Assembly (NCBI GenBank): GCA_039566865.1
Contig: CM076947.1
Span: 4,037,501-4,101,500 of the forward strand
Direction of reading: 5' to 3'
DNA from: Aurelia coerulea
Taxonomy: Eukaryota; Cnidaria; Scyphozoa; Semaeostomeae; Ulmaridae
DNA length: 64,000 bases
Below the pieces are notes generated by a model. The model worked only from the letters and a program-made list of their open reading frames with translations. It did no database searches and had not been told where the DNA came from. The first letter of the stretch is position 1; each line of letters begins with the position of its first letter. Positions 22,012 to 33,643 of the stretch are shown here, in pieces. The translations under genes and the position numbers were made by a program.

Positions 22012-22425
22012 TGTTGTATTTTTGTTAATTACGTCGAATTCGAGTGTGGCCACCCTGTGACCGACACGCCCCCTCGCCACGAGACTGATAGAGCAAAAGC
22101 ACTTCTTACGCTCAGACTACGCAAAAACGACACTTACGAACAAGAAGTATGAATATCGCTAACGAAATACAAATCAAGAACAACGATGAAACTCGCAGAA
22201 CTGGACTGGAAAATACGATTATGTAACACAATTCAAATGTCAAAGAAAGTAGAGATAATAAATGAAGCGCTGATATATGTAAACAAGTTTTGTCTTTGCT
22301 TATTCGACTTTCAGTCTTAGGCCGTCCGGTATAATCTTCTTCTTACAAGAACGCAGGAAACTGCCTGGCGTTTTGTTCCAGTCAAATATGGGGGCAAAAC
22401 ATATGCCTGCCAACAAAATATTTCA
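22012..22425 (+). repeat. BEL/Pao 5' LTR, 414 bp
   Basis: Begins TGTTGTATTTTTG and ends AAAATATTTCA (TG...CA). It differs from the 3' LTR (28047-28460, same length) at only a few places, for example GACACTT/GACGCTT, GGAAAATA/GGGAAATA, an ATAATAAAT/ATAAATAAT pair and CTTAGG/CTTGGG. Roughly one percent divergence points to recent insertion. Confidence 0.95.
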
Positions 22426-22443
22426 TGGTGCCATGACCCGGGA
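22426..22443 (+). promoter_or_regulatory. primer binding site of the BEL element
   Basis: TGGTGCCATGACCCGGGA follows the 5' LTR immediately and begins with TGG, the complement of a tRNA CCA end. The matching tRNA cannot be named from this alone. Confidence 0.75.
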
Positions 22444-22460
22444 AGAAGAAGAGTAGAAAG

Positions 22461-25400
22461 ATGGCTGAAGAATTAAAGAAGAATATCAAAACGAGAAATG
22501 GACATAGACTAGTTGTAAAAAACGCAATCGCAAAGAACAAAGAACTTATACCGCCCGCGGGAATTCCTGTTCCCGACGAGATCAAACCAAGATTGAATTC
22601 TTTCAAGAACACATTAACGAGAAAGAGAAAGGACTTAGAAACGATCGATGCCAACATTTTAGGAGCTCTGAAGAACGACGAAGAAATCGAGAAAGAAATA
22701 TTAGAACGTGAAGAAATCGAGCAAGAAATAGAAGACTATGTGTGTTTAGTTGAAACCGCACTGGCAGAAGTTGGACAAGCGAATTCGCAACCGCAAAAAC
22801 AATCGAGTCCAAGATACGAAGACAAAGTTAAGTTACCGAAACTTGCACTCGCAACATTCAATGGAGATGCCACTAAATGGACAAGTTTCTGGGATAGTTT
22901 TAAATCGACGATTGGAAATCATGCAGGACTTTCAAAAATAGACAAATTGAAATATCTCGTGAATTCTTTGACCGGAGTCGCCGCGCAAACGCTCGCGGGA
23001 TTACAAATTTCAAACGACAGTTACGATGAAGCAATGGAGTTATTGGAGAAACGTTTTGGAAACAAGCGAGTCATCATTAGAAGTTTTATGGATAGTTTAC
23101 GAGAATTACCAAAAATTACATCAAGCGAAGATATACGAAGACTTCGCATCCTTTACGACAAGACTGAAGCCGCAGTTCGAAGTTTGAAAAGCGTTGGAGT
23201 TACATGCGAAAGTTACGGTACAGTATTGTCTCGTGATATAATGTCAAAGTTACCCCAAGATTTACGCCTGATTATTACAAGAAATTTACAAGATGAGTGG
23301 GACTTACAAGGCCTAATCAAAAATTTGGGAGAAGAGCTCAGTTTACGGGAGAGATGCACCTTGGCTCCTGCTACGCCACCAACAACGTCATTCCGTCCAA
23401 CACCGCCAAAGGACGCAAGATCCGGATATTATGCACAGAATCCAACCGCCCCAAAACAGTTATCGACGACATCAACCCTTTTCCTTGGAAATGATGGAGC
23501 GCAAGGAAGAAACCAAGTGATACCCAATTGCCTTTTCTGTGGAAACAAGCATTTTTCAGCAAGTTGCCGAACAGTGTCCGATCCCAACGCCCGGAAGAAT
23601 ATTCTTCGCGAGAAACGGAGATGCTTTGTTTGTTTAAAGGGCAATCACATGAGTCGAGAATGTACATCGCGTTCGAAATGCTATCATTGTAATGGAAGGC
23701 ATCATGCTGCTATTTGTGGAGCAAACGAGGATAATTCGAGATCAGTACAAAATTTTCCAACACAAAATCAGCCTTCCTCCGCCCCATCTACCTTTAACGC
23801 GCGACAGCCGCCGCCAGCCGCAGCTCAAACTGTAAGTACTACTAATCTTTATACTTCACATGATTCCTTGAGCTGTGCCACTTTGTTGCAAACAGCAAAA
23901 ACTGAAGTACACAGTATTGATGATCCAGCAAATAGATTTAACGTAAGAGTAATTTTGGATTCTTGTTCCCAAAAAACGTATATTACCGCAAGATTGAAAG
24001 ATGAGTTAAATCTTCCTACATTTTCAACGAAAGAGATTCTGATAAAAGAGTTTAGCAACGAGCAAGACACACTTAAAACTTGCGAAACAACTCAATTAGC
24101 TGTACACTGTGCCGATGACTTAACTGTTTACATCAATGCATTTGTAGTAGATTTAATCTGCAGTCCTCTATCTAATCAAGCCATAGATTTCGCACAAGCA
24201 AATTATTCTCATCTCAAAAATCTGCGGCTAGCGGACAGCGGGGATGGATCTCAGGAATTAGAAATCGATATATTAATTGGTGCAAATTTCGTACATCTTT
24301 TTATGCTTGATCAAGTGATACGGGGGGAACACCCGATGAGCCCCGTTGCAATTTCGACACGTTTTGGTTACGTATTAAGTGGCCCGCTACAAATTCCTAT
24401 GCAGAATGAGTGCTCATCAAACATTACAGTAGCTCATGTGTTAAAAACCGACGCCATTTTGGTAGGAAAGGAAAACGATTTAGAAGATGATATTAAGAGA
24501 TTTTGGAATCAAGAAAGTTTAGGGGTAAAATCGAACGAAAACTTAGACAATATCGACTCAGAAAATCTCATGCAAGACAAAATCAAATTCGATGGTAAAC
24601 GATACGAAATTTCTTTGCCCCTAAAAGATGATCATCCGACCATTCCCGACAATTACAACGTTGCAAAAAGTCGCCTGAATTCGCAGTTAGATCGTCTAAA
24701 GTTGAAACCCGAAGTATTTGATGAGTACAATTCTGTAATCAAGGACCAATTAAAGTCAGGAATTATCGAAAGGGTAATTGAAAACGAGGAAATTCCAAAA
24801 CCAGGTATGACACATTATATTCCGCACATTGGTGTTGTGAAACAAGAAAGGCAAACTACGAAACTTAGAATCGTTTATGATACTAGCTCAAAGGTCCAAG
24901 GTGAAGTGAGTTTGAACGATTGTTTACACCCAGGCCCAAACCTCGCCCCCCTGATATTCGATGTGCTACTAAAATTCAGGATGCACAAAATTGCCCTCAT
25001 TGGGGATTTGGAAAAAGCCTTTCTGCAAATTTCGATCGATCCAAGCCAAAGAGACCTCCTACTATTTCTCTGGGTTGACGATTCTGACCCTGAGAATCCA
25101 AAAATTGTAAAGCTGAAATTTGCTCGACTTGCGTTTGGCCTTTCCTGTTCACCGTTTATTTTAAATTCGACGATACGACACCATCTCGAAAATTATCAGG
25201 AAGCCGACCCCGAATTTGTACGTAAAGTAATCAGTTCTCTTTACGTCGACGATTTTGCATCTTCTTTTGCCTCAGAAGATGAAAGTTTTGCATTTTACGA
25301 AAAACTGAAAGAAAGATTTTCAGAAGCTGGTTGGAACATGCGCAAATTTAACAGTAACAACGAAAAATTACGTGAGCGCATCGAAAACGCCGAAAGTGCA

Positions 25401-27965
25401 CGCATTTCAAATGATCAGTCCAAAAGCAAAGAGAACGAAAACATTCTCTCCAAAAGTGAAAATCAAAATGTTTCTCACGCAGTCCAAAAAGAAGACGAAA
25501 TTAAAGTTTTGGGGATGACATGGAACGCTAAAACTGACAAGTTAAAGTTCGACCTTGCCTCATTTTACGAAGCCGCCGCTCAGGAGAAAATCACAAAACG
25601 CTTGATTCTCAGTTCGATCGCGCGGATTTATGATCCGCTAGGTTTGTTATCGCCGCTCATTGTTCCGCTCAAGCGGTTGTTTCAAGATGTCTGTAAATTA
25701 AAAGTGAATTGGGACACTTGTTTACCCGATGAATTCTGTCAACGATGGCACAATATCGTAAATGACATTACGCAGGATTTCAATGTAGAAGTTGACAGGT
25801 CGTTTCTAGGTGATATTTCATGTGATGAAATACAGTCGATTCAAATCCATGGGTTCGCTGACGCGAGCCAAATTGCCTATGGTGCAGTTGTATACGCAAG
25901 AATCAAAACTGATAAAGGGATTTTTACAAAATTAGTTTCAGCAAAAACTCGAATTGGACCGTTGAAAAGCGAAACAATGCCGCGTTTAGAGTTGATGGCA
26001 GCACTAATTCTTGCTAAGTTGATTTCGTCAGTTCAAAATACGTTGAAAGAATGTTGCCAAATCGAATCCATTCATTGCTGGTCCGACTCACAGGTTGTCT
26101 TGTATTGGATTTTAAATGATAACAAGATTCAAAAACAATTTGTTCAAAACCGTCTGATACAAATCAGAGAACTAGTTCCAAAACAGAGCTGGGGGTACTG
26201 CCCTTCAGCACAAAATCCAGCAGATTTGACTTCTCGTGGGGTTTCCTTTTCCAAATTCGTTGCTAAAAAGCTGTGGTGGCAAGGACCGGAATTTCTGTGT
26301 CAAGAAGAAGGATTTTGGCCTAAATTTGAAGGCACGCAATCTAACGACAAAAACATTGAGTATTTAAACGATCAAGAAAACTCGAGCACATTTTTGACAA
26401 CGAACACGCCTGTTCAAAATTTGAATGCTATCATTCCGTGTGAAAAGTTCAGCAGTTTCGATAAATTAATTCGAATTACAGCTCTCGTTTTAAGGTTCAT
26501 AAATCGTCTGAGAAGAAAAGTTTCAGCCGAGGATTCACAAGAATTAATTTCGCCTCAAGACATTTCGGAAGCAAAAACATTTTGGCATAAAGAGGCACAA
26601 AAATCTTTCATAAACGATACCAAATTCGAAGAAACTAAGAAAGTTTTACGTGTTTTTACCGATGAAAAGGGAGTGCTTCGAGTTAAAGGAAGGATCGATG
26701 ACGCCCCATTACCGTACGAAACAAAATACCCGGTTTTGCTTCCAAGACGTCATCATTTTACGCACTTAGTCATTTACAAAAGTCATAGCATAGTGAAGCA
26801 CAATGGACTTAGAGAAACTTTAACTCAAGTACGATCTGAATATTGGGTTTGTAAAGGTCGACAAATAGTCAAAACACTCGTGTCAAAATGTGTCACATGT
26901 AAACGTTTGATGGGAAAACCTTACGATACGCCATTATCGCCGCCGTTACCAAAATTTAGAGTTTCGGAAGATACCGCATTTTCGAACATTGGGATTGATT
27001 TCGCGGGACCGCTGTTTGTAAAAGATATTTATTCAAAAACTGGAGAAATGTATAAATGTTACATTGCCTTATTTACGTGTGCAAGCACTCGAGCTCTGCA
27101 TCTCGAATTGATACCAGACTTACACGCAAACTCATTTATTCGAGCATTTACACGTTTTATCGGTCGAAGAGGCTTGCCCTCAAGAATTATATCGGACAAC
27201 GGAAAGACCTTTTTGGAAAAAAACCTACGTTCATTTGTAAATAGTCTCGGAATTGTTTGGTCATTCAATGTACCCACCGCCAGCTGGTGGGGCGGAATGT
27301 ACGAGTCGATGGTTAAGTTAACCAAACGATGTTTACGAAAAACTCTCGGTAAAGCGCATTTAACTTACGAAGAGTTGGAAACGGTGTTGTTGGAGACAGA
27401 AGGAGTTCTTAATTCGCGACCGTTGACGTTTGTTTACAACGATATTACTGAACCTCCAATCACACCTTCGTGTCTAGTTTCTGGACGAAGATTGTTAGAT
27501 AGACCATCATTCTCGCAAAATATCGAAAGTTCAGATTACGAAAACTTGACGAAGCGAGCGAAATATTTGAAAACATTATTATCTCGATTTTTTAGCAGAT
27601 GGAAACGCGAATATTTACCGTCTTTACGCGAACACGAAACCAAACTAAACAAGTCTGTAAAACGAGTACCAGAAGTCGGTGACATTGTTACAATACACAA
27701 GGATCTTATTCCTAGACAACGTTGGGTTCTAGGGAAAGTAACTCGCCTCTTTGAAGGAAAAGAGGGCGTAGCACGAGCAGCTGAAGTTTTGACTCATGAC
27801 AAATCTGGTAAGAAAATACACATTAAACGTCCGATTCAAAAATTGTACCCGTTAGAAGTGCGATGTCCAGTAAACGAACATGAAAAACTAGAAAAACAAT
27901 CGAACGAAGTTTCAATGACTACAGTGCGAGACGAAGATGTGATCGAGAACATTCAAGGACTCTAA
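22461..27965 (+). CDS. BEL/Pao gag-pol polyprotein, intact, 1,834 aa
   Basis: A single uninterrupted frame from ATG 22461. Order: Lys/Glu-rich N terminus; DUF1759-type gag (about residues 120-300, KLPKLALATFNGDATKW); three zinc knuckles (about 357-420, CLFCGNKHFSASC, CFVCLKGNHMSREC, CYHCNGRHHAAIC); retropepsin-like protease at about 500 with ILDSCSQKTYIT; reverse transcriptase (about 790-950) with YVDD at 928-931; Peptidase_A17-type region; RNase H from about 1132 (FADASQIAYG); integrase with HHCC finger from about 1431 and DDE residues at about 1513, 1579 and 1615 (D-x35-E); and a C-terminal DUF5641-type domain (RQRWVLGKVTRLF). Catalytic boxes are intact except that the protease shows DSC where DSG is usual. 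No envelope gene. It acts in reverse transcription and integration; the element may still be mobile. Confidence 0.97.
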   Translation: MAEELKKNIKTRNGHRLVVKNAIAKNKELIPPAGIPVPDEIKPRLNSFKNTLTRKRKDLETIDANILGALKNDEEIEKEILEREEIEQEIEDYVCLVETALAEVGQANSQPQKQSSPRYEDKVKLPKLALATFNGDATKWTSFWDSFKSTIGNHAGLSKIDKLKYLVNSLTGVAAQTLAGLQISNDSYDEAMELLEKRFGNKRVIIRSFMDSLRELPKITSSEDIRRLRILYDKTEAAVRSLKSVGVTCESYGTVLSRDIMSKLPQDLRLIITRNLQDEWDLQGLIKNLGEELSLRERCTLAPATPPTTSFRPTPPKDARSGYYAQNPTAPKQLSTTSTLFLGNDGAQGRNQVIPNCLFCGNKHFSASCRTVSDPNARKNILREKRRCFVCLKGNHMSRECTSRSKCYHCNGRHHAAICGANEDNSRSVQNFPTQNQPSSAPSTFNARQPPPAAAQTVSTTNLYTSHDSLSCATLLQTAKTEVHSIDDPANRFNVRVILDSCSQKTYITARLKDELNLPTFSTKEILIKEFSNEQDTLKTCETTQLAVHCADDLTVYINAFVVDLICSPLSNQAIDFAQANYSHLKNLRLADSGDGSQELEIDILIGANFVHLFMLDQVIRGEHPMSPVAISTRFGYVLSGPLQIPMQNECSSNITVAHVLKTDAILVGKENDLEDDIKRFWNQESLGVKSNENLDNIDSENLMQDKIKFDGKRYEISLPLKDDHPTIPDNYNVAKSRLNSQLDRLKLKPEVFDEYNSVIKDQLKSGIIERVIENEEIPKPGMTHYIPHIGVVKQERQTTKLRIVYDTSSKVQGEVSLNDCLHPGPNLAPLIFDVLLKFRMHKIALIGDLEKAFLQISIDPSQRDLLLFLWVDDSDPENPKIVKLKFARLAFGLSCSPFILNSTIRHHLENYQEADPEFVRKVISSLYVDDFASSFASEDESFAFYEKLKERFSEAGWNMRKFNSNNEKLRERIENAESARISNDQSKSKENENILSKSENQNVSHAVQKEDEIKVLGMTWNAKTDKLKFDLASFYEAAAQEKITKRLILSSIARIYDPLGLLSPLIVPLKRLFQDVCKLKVNWDTCLPDEFCQRWHNIVNDITQDFNVEVDRSFLGDISCDEIQSIQIHGFADASQIAYGAVVYARIKTDKGIFTKLVSAKTRIGPLKSETMPRLELMAALILAKLISSVQNTLKECCQIESIHCWSDSQVVLYWILNDNKIQKQFVQNRLIQIRELVPKQSWGYCPSAQNPADLTSRGVSFSKFVAKKLWWQGPEFLCQEEGFWPKFEGTQSNDKNIEYLNDQENSSTFLTTNTPVQNLNAIIPCEKFSSFDKLIRITALVLRFINRLRRKVSAEDSQELISPQDISEAKTFWHKEAQKSFINDTKFEETKKVLRVFTDEKGVLRVKGRIDDAPLPYETKYPVLLPRRHHFTHLVIYKSHSIVKHNGLRETLTQVRSEYWVCKGRQIVKTLVSKCVTCKRLMGKPYDTPLSPPLPKFRVSEDTAFSNIGIDFAGPLFVKDIYSKTGEMYKCYIALFTCASTRALHLELIPDLHANSFIRAFTRFIGRRGLPSRIISDNGKTFLEKNLRSFVNSLGIVWSFNVPTASWWGGMYESMVKLTKRCLRKTLGKAHLTYEELETVLLETEGVLNSRPLTFVYNDITEPPITPSCLVSGRRLLDRPSFSQNIESSDYENLTKRAKYLKTLLSRFFSRWKREYLPSLREHETKLNKSVKRVPEVGDIVTIHKDLIPRQRWVLGKVTRLFEGKEGVARAAEVLTHDKSGKKIHIKRPIQKLYPLEVRCPVNEHEKLEKQSNEVSMTTVRDEDVIENIQGL

Positions 27966-28034
27966 GAAATTAAATTTTCAAATGTAATATTTTTTCGCTG
28001 TAAATAGGAAATCAATGATTGACCCTGGTCAATC

Positions 28035-28046
28035 ATGGGGGGAAGA
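28035..28046 (+). promoter_or_regulatory. polypurine tract of the BEL element
   Basis: ATGGGGGGAAGA lies directly before the TGTTG start of the 3' LTR, in the position where plus-strand priming occurs. Confidence 0.85.
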
Positions 28047-28460
28047 TGTTGTATTTTTGTTAATTACGTCGAATTCGAGTGTGGCCACCCTGTGACCGAC
28101 ACGCCCCCTCGCCACGAGACTGATAGAGCAAAAGCACTTCTTACGCTCAGACTACGCAAAAACGACGCTTACGAACAAGAAGTATGAATATCGCTAACGA
28201 AATACAAATCAAGAACAACGATGAAACTCGCAGAACTGGACTGGGAAATACGATTATGTAACACAATTCAAATGTCAAAGAAAGTAGAGATAAATAATGA
28301 AGCGCTGATATATGTAAACAAGTTTTGTCTTTGCTTATTCGACTTTCAGTCTTGGGCCGTCCGGTATAATCTTCTTCTTACAAGAACGCAGGAAACTGCC
28401 TGGCGTTTTGTTCCAGTCAAATATGGGGGCAAAACATATGCCTGCCAACAAAATATTTCA
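28047..28460 (+). repeat. BEL/Pao 3' LTR, 414 bp
   Basis: Same length as the 5' LTR and nearly identical; ends TTTCA followed by the second CCATC. Total element 22012-28460, 6,449 bp. Confidence 0.95.
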
Positions 28461-28465
28461 CCATC
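28461..28465 (+). repeat. CCATC target-site duplication, right
   Basis: Matches 22007-22011. Confidence 0.95.
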
Positions 28466-29648
28466 TGTGAATGCTCTCCCTGGTGCCTTTATCTCTGTTG
28501 CAGTGATCTTGTCAATTCCTGTAGCTTTTCCAGTCTTAAACCCTTTTTATTTCTTTTTCCAGCCTAGCTTGTACACTTGACGTTTGCGTTATTGTTGGAG
28601 TCACTCTGCTAATGTTGCTTATGTCATTGCGTTATGGTTCTAAGTTGAGCCTTCTTATTGACAAAGGTCCTGCATTTTGCATCAATATTCACCACAAATG
28701 ATCCATGGACATTAAGGCAACAAGTTACCAATTTTTAGATCAACGACAAGAAATATTGTACCCATATTTTGAAAGTTTCTTAAAATTATCAGATGTTGAG
28801 CCCTCTGAGTTTCTTACGATTTTTTAGAGGTTCCATGACAATATTTATGTTCATTACCTGTGCCCTCATGAACACTTGGGGGGGGGCACCACATATATTT
28901 TGGGTACAGGGACGTGCCATCAGGAAGGGTATCAATTGCGGTATCAATTTTCGCGATTTTGGTATAAGGAACGGTATAGATTGTCACAATCTTGGTATAA
29001 CCATAAGGCCGGGTATACAATTTTGGAAAATTGGTATAAGGTCGGGTATACTTTTTCGGAAAAGTTGTGCAAGTTACAGGTACGTTTTTTAAGCTCCGAT
29101 GGCACGTCCCCGACTAACACCTGGTCAAGTATCCCCCCTCCGGGCGTGAACATTTCAAAACAATTCTGGCCGAGAGACAATAGTAATAACAATAGTGATT
29201 GTTGTAAGAGCGACCAGACAATGCCAAAATGAAAAAACCGTCCAAGCATGAAATGAGAACGATTGTTATTCAGCTGTTTTCATTAACACCATAAAGTAGA
29301 GCATTGTTGCGTAAAGCGCTAACTGCTGATCACCCATACATTGTTCTCGATATTTCCAAACGGAGCCATCACACTTGGCAGGTGACCTCTTGGAATTGAT
29401 TCAATGTCAGTTTGGTTCAGTTGGGTTCAGATGTGTTCAGCGGCTTCTGTAAAATGCGGGTATGCAGGTCCGATAAAATGCGGGTCCCACTCCAAAATTG
29501 GTGGCCAGTCTCGTTGTGTAAGGCGCGCTACAGCGGTTGACGGGTCTTGCAAGGCTTATGCCCATTTCCTGTTTTCATCCTCGAATGCTTAATGAAAAAG
29601 CCTAATGAATATGCTGCAAACATTTTCATCAAACATTTTCAATTGCAG
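28466..29648. other. gene-free stretch with GGTATA-rich block
   Basis: Around 28930-29060 the words GGTATAAGG, GGTATCAATT and GGGTATAC recur as an imperfect short-unit repeat. Frames across it (28793-29249) have no domain. A vaguely similar block lies near 40650-40750. No gene seen. Confidence 0.4.
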
Positions 29649-32600
29649 AGGAAATAGTGAATCTCGCCAAGTCTATCAAGAATAAGGATAGTGAGGTCAA
29701 GATTTCTGGTCTCATACCAAGAGGTGATAGGTTGGAAGCGAAAAGATCAAAAGTTAATCATATGCTACATGATCTTTGTAATGAAAATGAAATTGAATTG
29801 ATGGAGCATCTAAATATTGACCCTGAGAAACACCTCAGTAATAGCAAGATCCATTTGAATAGACATGGCGATCAGATTTTGGAAAACAATATGTTTATGG
29901 GATGTACAAAACTCAAAGAACCTTTAGATTCGCAATTTAATATAGATTATGAAAATATGTCTTCTTTAGAAATAGATGGTACTCCTCACTGTAATAAATC
30001 TGGTAACAGTTGTCCCGTGCCTGGCGTGAAATTAGGGTTTCGTAAAGCAATGGTCATTGCATCACTCAATGTTAACAGCCTTCCTGCGCATAAGGATGAG
30101 GTGGAAACTCTTTTGAAAGATAAGGGTATCCATATTTAGCCCTCAAGGAAACAAAGATTGATGATAACTACCCTAGCGACCTCCTTCAAATTGACTGCTT
30201 TAGATTTGTCTGGCATGATTGTAATCGAGATGGCGGAGGAGTAGGTTTCTACATCAGCAATGCTATTGTTGCTGATGTACATGATAACCTCCCCTCTTTT
30301 TCCCTAGAGGCTTGATGCATTGAGGTTAAGCCTGTTAAAGCTAGATCTTTTTTGTGGTCACGTGGTACAGACCACCATCTGATCATGTTGATACTTTCTA
30401 TCGATTGGACCAGTTTTTTAGAGTCTTAGACGCGGAGAATAAAAAAAATTCTGTTATTGGGGGACACTAACTGTAATGTTGGAACTCCCCTAGATGATTC
30501 TGACCCTCATCGTTCAAATATTCCACCATGCACAAAGCGTATCATGGAATTTTATGATACTTTCGGTCTTCAAGAACTTATTTCTGAGCCTACACGTGAG
30601 ATTGCTAGTTCATCTACAATTATAGACCACATTGCGACGAGTGATCCTCGCAACATTGTCAAATCAGGTGTACTGCAGACTTGCATTAGTGACGACTATG
30701 TGGTATACGTAGTTCGTAAATATTTAGGTTCGCTAAAACCACAGCATCAAATGATAACAACACGACAGATGAAAAATTTTGATGAAGAGCTTTTCCCCAA
30801 TGATCTTGCCTCTGTAGACTGGCATGCTATTGTGAGTGACTCGGGATGCTTGGAGGGAGCTGTTAATCGATGGTCTGATACGCTGTCTCAGATCATTGAA
30901 AAAACATGCGCCTGGACAAACTTTTTTCCGGATTTCGGGTTCAGGTCTCGGGCTCAAGGTCTCGAGATCAAGGTATCGGGTTTAAAGTTTCGGGTTCAAC
31001 CCTATTTTGACCGGGTTGAAATTTTGATATTTTTGAGTGGAATTTTTGATATTTTTAAGCGTTTTTCACCCCTCCTCTTTTTCTTTAAAACTATGTTTGC
31101 CATGTTTCCTGTAATTAACGCCTCAGGCACAAATAGTGAGTAGGTGCTACAGTGATACTCGTATACGTTGGCCTCACAGAAGGGAAGGTCTTTATGATTA
31201 ACAAAAAATATCTGTCCCATAAGTCGTTCATGGGATCCCTTTGGAGTCCCTGGAGGTGATTACTATCTAGTTTAATGATACGATAATTGGTTCTACAGGC
31301 GAAAATAGCTACCAGAGCGATTCTAGCAACCTTGATTTTAAAAATTTTCTCGGGATAGCATGCTCCCCGGGATAGCATGCTCCTTAATGGGTGCACCCCT
31401 GGCGCCTTCTAAGGAGTTTACAAAGAGAAATATTTCTTGCAGCAAAAATGAGGTCCCCTTTTTGAAATTTGCCCCCCTAGTTATGATTCCTTAAAAGAGG
31501 CCCTTGGCCGTATCAAAACTTCCAATGGGTCGGGTGTTGACTGTATATCTAGTTATTTCCTAAAAATTTGAATTTCGGTACTTGCACCTTCTCTCGTGCA
31601 GCTGTTCAATTTATCTCTTTCTCTCGGACGATTCCCGGACAGTTGGAAAATTGCGAGGGTAGCACCTATCTTTAACGGTGGAGCCACCAATAACAAATCA
31701 AACTACAGGCCTATTTCTGTGTTCCCTGTAATTTCTCGACTTTTCGAGAAGCTAATCTTCTATCAGCTTTATGAATACCTTCACCGAAATCAGCTCATCT
31801 TTCTCCTACAGTCAGCGTTCAGAAAACTGCATTGAGTCCTAACGTGTCTACTTAAAAGCACAAGTTACTGGTATTTAAATATTGACAAGAGGAAGTACAC
31901 TGCTGCCGTCTTTATTGATCTTAAAAAAAGCATTTGATACTGTGGACCATGATATCCTTTTGGACAAACTGAACTACTATGGTGTCAAGGGTAAATAATT
32001 GAGCTGTTTTCTGTCTTATCTTTTCAATAGGAAGCCATTCTGAAGAGTGAATGGTCATTCATCTTCAACTGGAGGGGTATATTGTGGAGTTCCCCAGGGC
32101 TCTTACCTAGGGCCCCTACTCTTTCTAGTTTATGTAAATGACCTCCATTACTGTTTAAAGACTTCTGACGTGGCAATGTATGCTGACAACACCACTATCT
32201 ATTACTCCTCTCCGTCTATCGACGATATCAATGCTGCAATCAATACTGACCTTGAAGCCCTTAGATGTTGGCTTGAGAGCAACAAGCAATCACTTAATGT
32301 CGTAAAAACTCAAGGGATGATAGTAGGTAGCAGGTGCAAGCTTCACAGTATAGACTTGCCCAGTTCTTCCAAAGCTGACCTTAACATTGGTAATGAAGTG
32401 ATCACCATGGTCAACAATACCAAGTATCTTGGTTTGCAGGTTGACGATCAACTGAAATGGTCCGCTCACTTGTCCTCTACAATCAAGAAAGTCTCTAGAG
32501 GTATCGGTATGTTGAAGTATTCTAAACGATACTTAACTAAGGAAAACCTAATTATGCTGTATAGAAGTCTTGTTGAGCCCTATTTTAGGCATTGTTGCCC

Positions 32601-33015
32601 TGTCTGGGGATCTTGCGGTGCATCAGCCCTTAATAAGTTGCAAAAACTTCAAAATAAAGCCGCCAGGATGGTCACAAACAGCCCCTATGACACTTCAACT
32701 CTGCCTTTAATAAGGAATCTCGGTTGGCTTACTATTAGAGAACTGATCGATTTTGAGACTAGCAAGATGGTCTATAAATCTCTTAACGCCCTTGCCCCTG
32801 ATTACTTGAGTAACATAGTTCAAAGTGTATCCGAAGCTACTAACCGTCAGCTGAGGAACTCTAAAATGGGCCTTAGATTACCATTACTAAGAACATCAAC
32901 TGGTCAAAAATTGTTTGCTTACAGAGGGGCAAAGGTCTGGAGTGACCTAGATAGTGGTGTCAAGGCGTCCTCATCGCTCCACACTTTTCGAAGAAAATAT
33001 AAAGCCAAATTATGA
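29649..33015 (+). pseudogene. CR1/L2-type LINE, decayed
   Basis: Pieces in order on the plus strand: an SGNH/esterase-like end of the first protein region (ISGLIPRGDR, SKIHLNRHGDQ), an apurinic endonuclease region (VIASLNVNSL; GDTNCNVG; SSSTIIDHI), then reverse transcriptase (PISVFPVISRLFEKL; FDTVDHDILL; VYCGVPQGSYLGPLLF) and the C-terminal tail (GQKLFAYRGAKVW). Stops, frameshifts and a foreign-looking stretch at about 30917-31479 interrupt it. The catalytic YADD box reads YADN. The last 322 codons (32047-33015) are open. It ends at TGA 33013. Confidence 0.85.
30917..31479. other. non-LINE insertion or scrambled stretch inside the LINE
   Basis: Not recognisable as LINE protein. It begins with an imperfect short repeat of CGGGTTCA / TCTCGGG words (30935-31005) and holds a doubled GGGATAGCATGCTCC at about 31353-31383. 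No terminal repeats found. Confidence 0.4.
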
Positions 33016-33426
33016 CTCTTCTCAATTCTCATTTTTTTTTCAATGCCCCATTGGACAGTTGCACCTGACAATTGAATGACACAATCGATTAGCTACATGG
33101 TTTTTTCACATATTTAGAAAATTTAGTAAATAAGGTCATGTTTGTTCAATACGGAAAGTTGATTATCTACATCAAAATGCTAAATCTCTGTAAGCTAATT
33201 GTATAGTGTGTACAATGTGTGTAATGAATCCAGGTAGGAAATAAGGCAACGTTAGAACCATGCCCGTGCCTCTTTTGCGTAACATTAAATTCAAATATTC
33301 AAACCCATTTTTTCTCTCGCAAACATTTGCTCCGACAATAATCCAAAAATATATCTCCCCTGGCGTCACACATGCAAATATTTCAAGGGACACATAGGAA
33401 TGACCTCTTACCTCTGGAGAGAGGAA
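33016..33426. other. spacer, no gene
   Basis: Between the LINE stop and the last exon of the minus-strand gene 3. Nothing supported. Confidence 0.4.
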
Positions 33427-33643
33427 CTAACAGCTGTTGCCCATGTATCCAGTATGGCTGGCCAGGCGGAATGACCTCATGTTTCCACTTGAGATGTATT
33501 CATCTTTGAGATACATGAGGTAGTCTGAAAGATCTCCATTGGTGATGCTGCCGTTGACAATGAGGCCAGCTCCAAAACCCTTCAAGAGTCCATTGTAAAA
33601 TTTTTGCCGAGAATGAAATGCTTCAAAGCTCATCACAATTGTC
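33427..33643 (-). CDS. gene 3 (unknown), last exon
   Basis: Minus strand. It follows a strong acceptor (CTCGCTTTGCAG) and runs open for 72 codons to TAG at 33427-33429. It encodes MSFEAFHSRQKFYNGLL, KGFGAGLIVNGSITNGDLS and SGNMRSFRLASHTGYMG. It begins with one base of a codon, which the preceding exon (33957-34204) supplies the other two bases for. Composition is balanced and codon-like, unlike the flanking spacers. I do not recognise the protein; there is no membrane segment or catalytic box that I can name. Confidence 0.6.
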
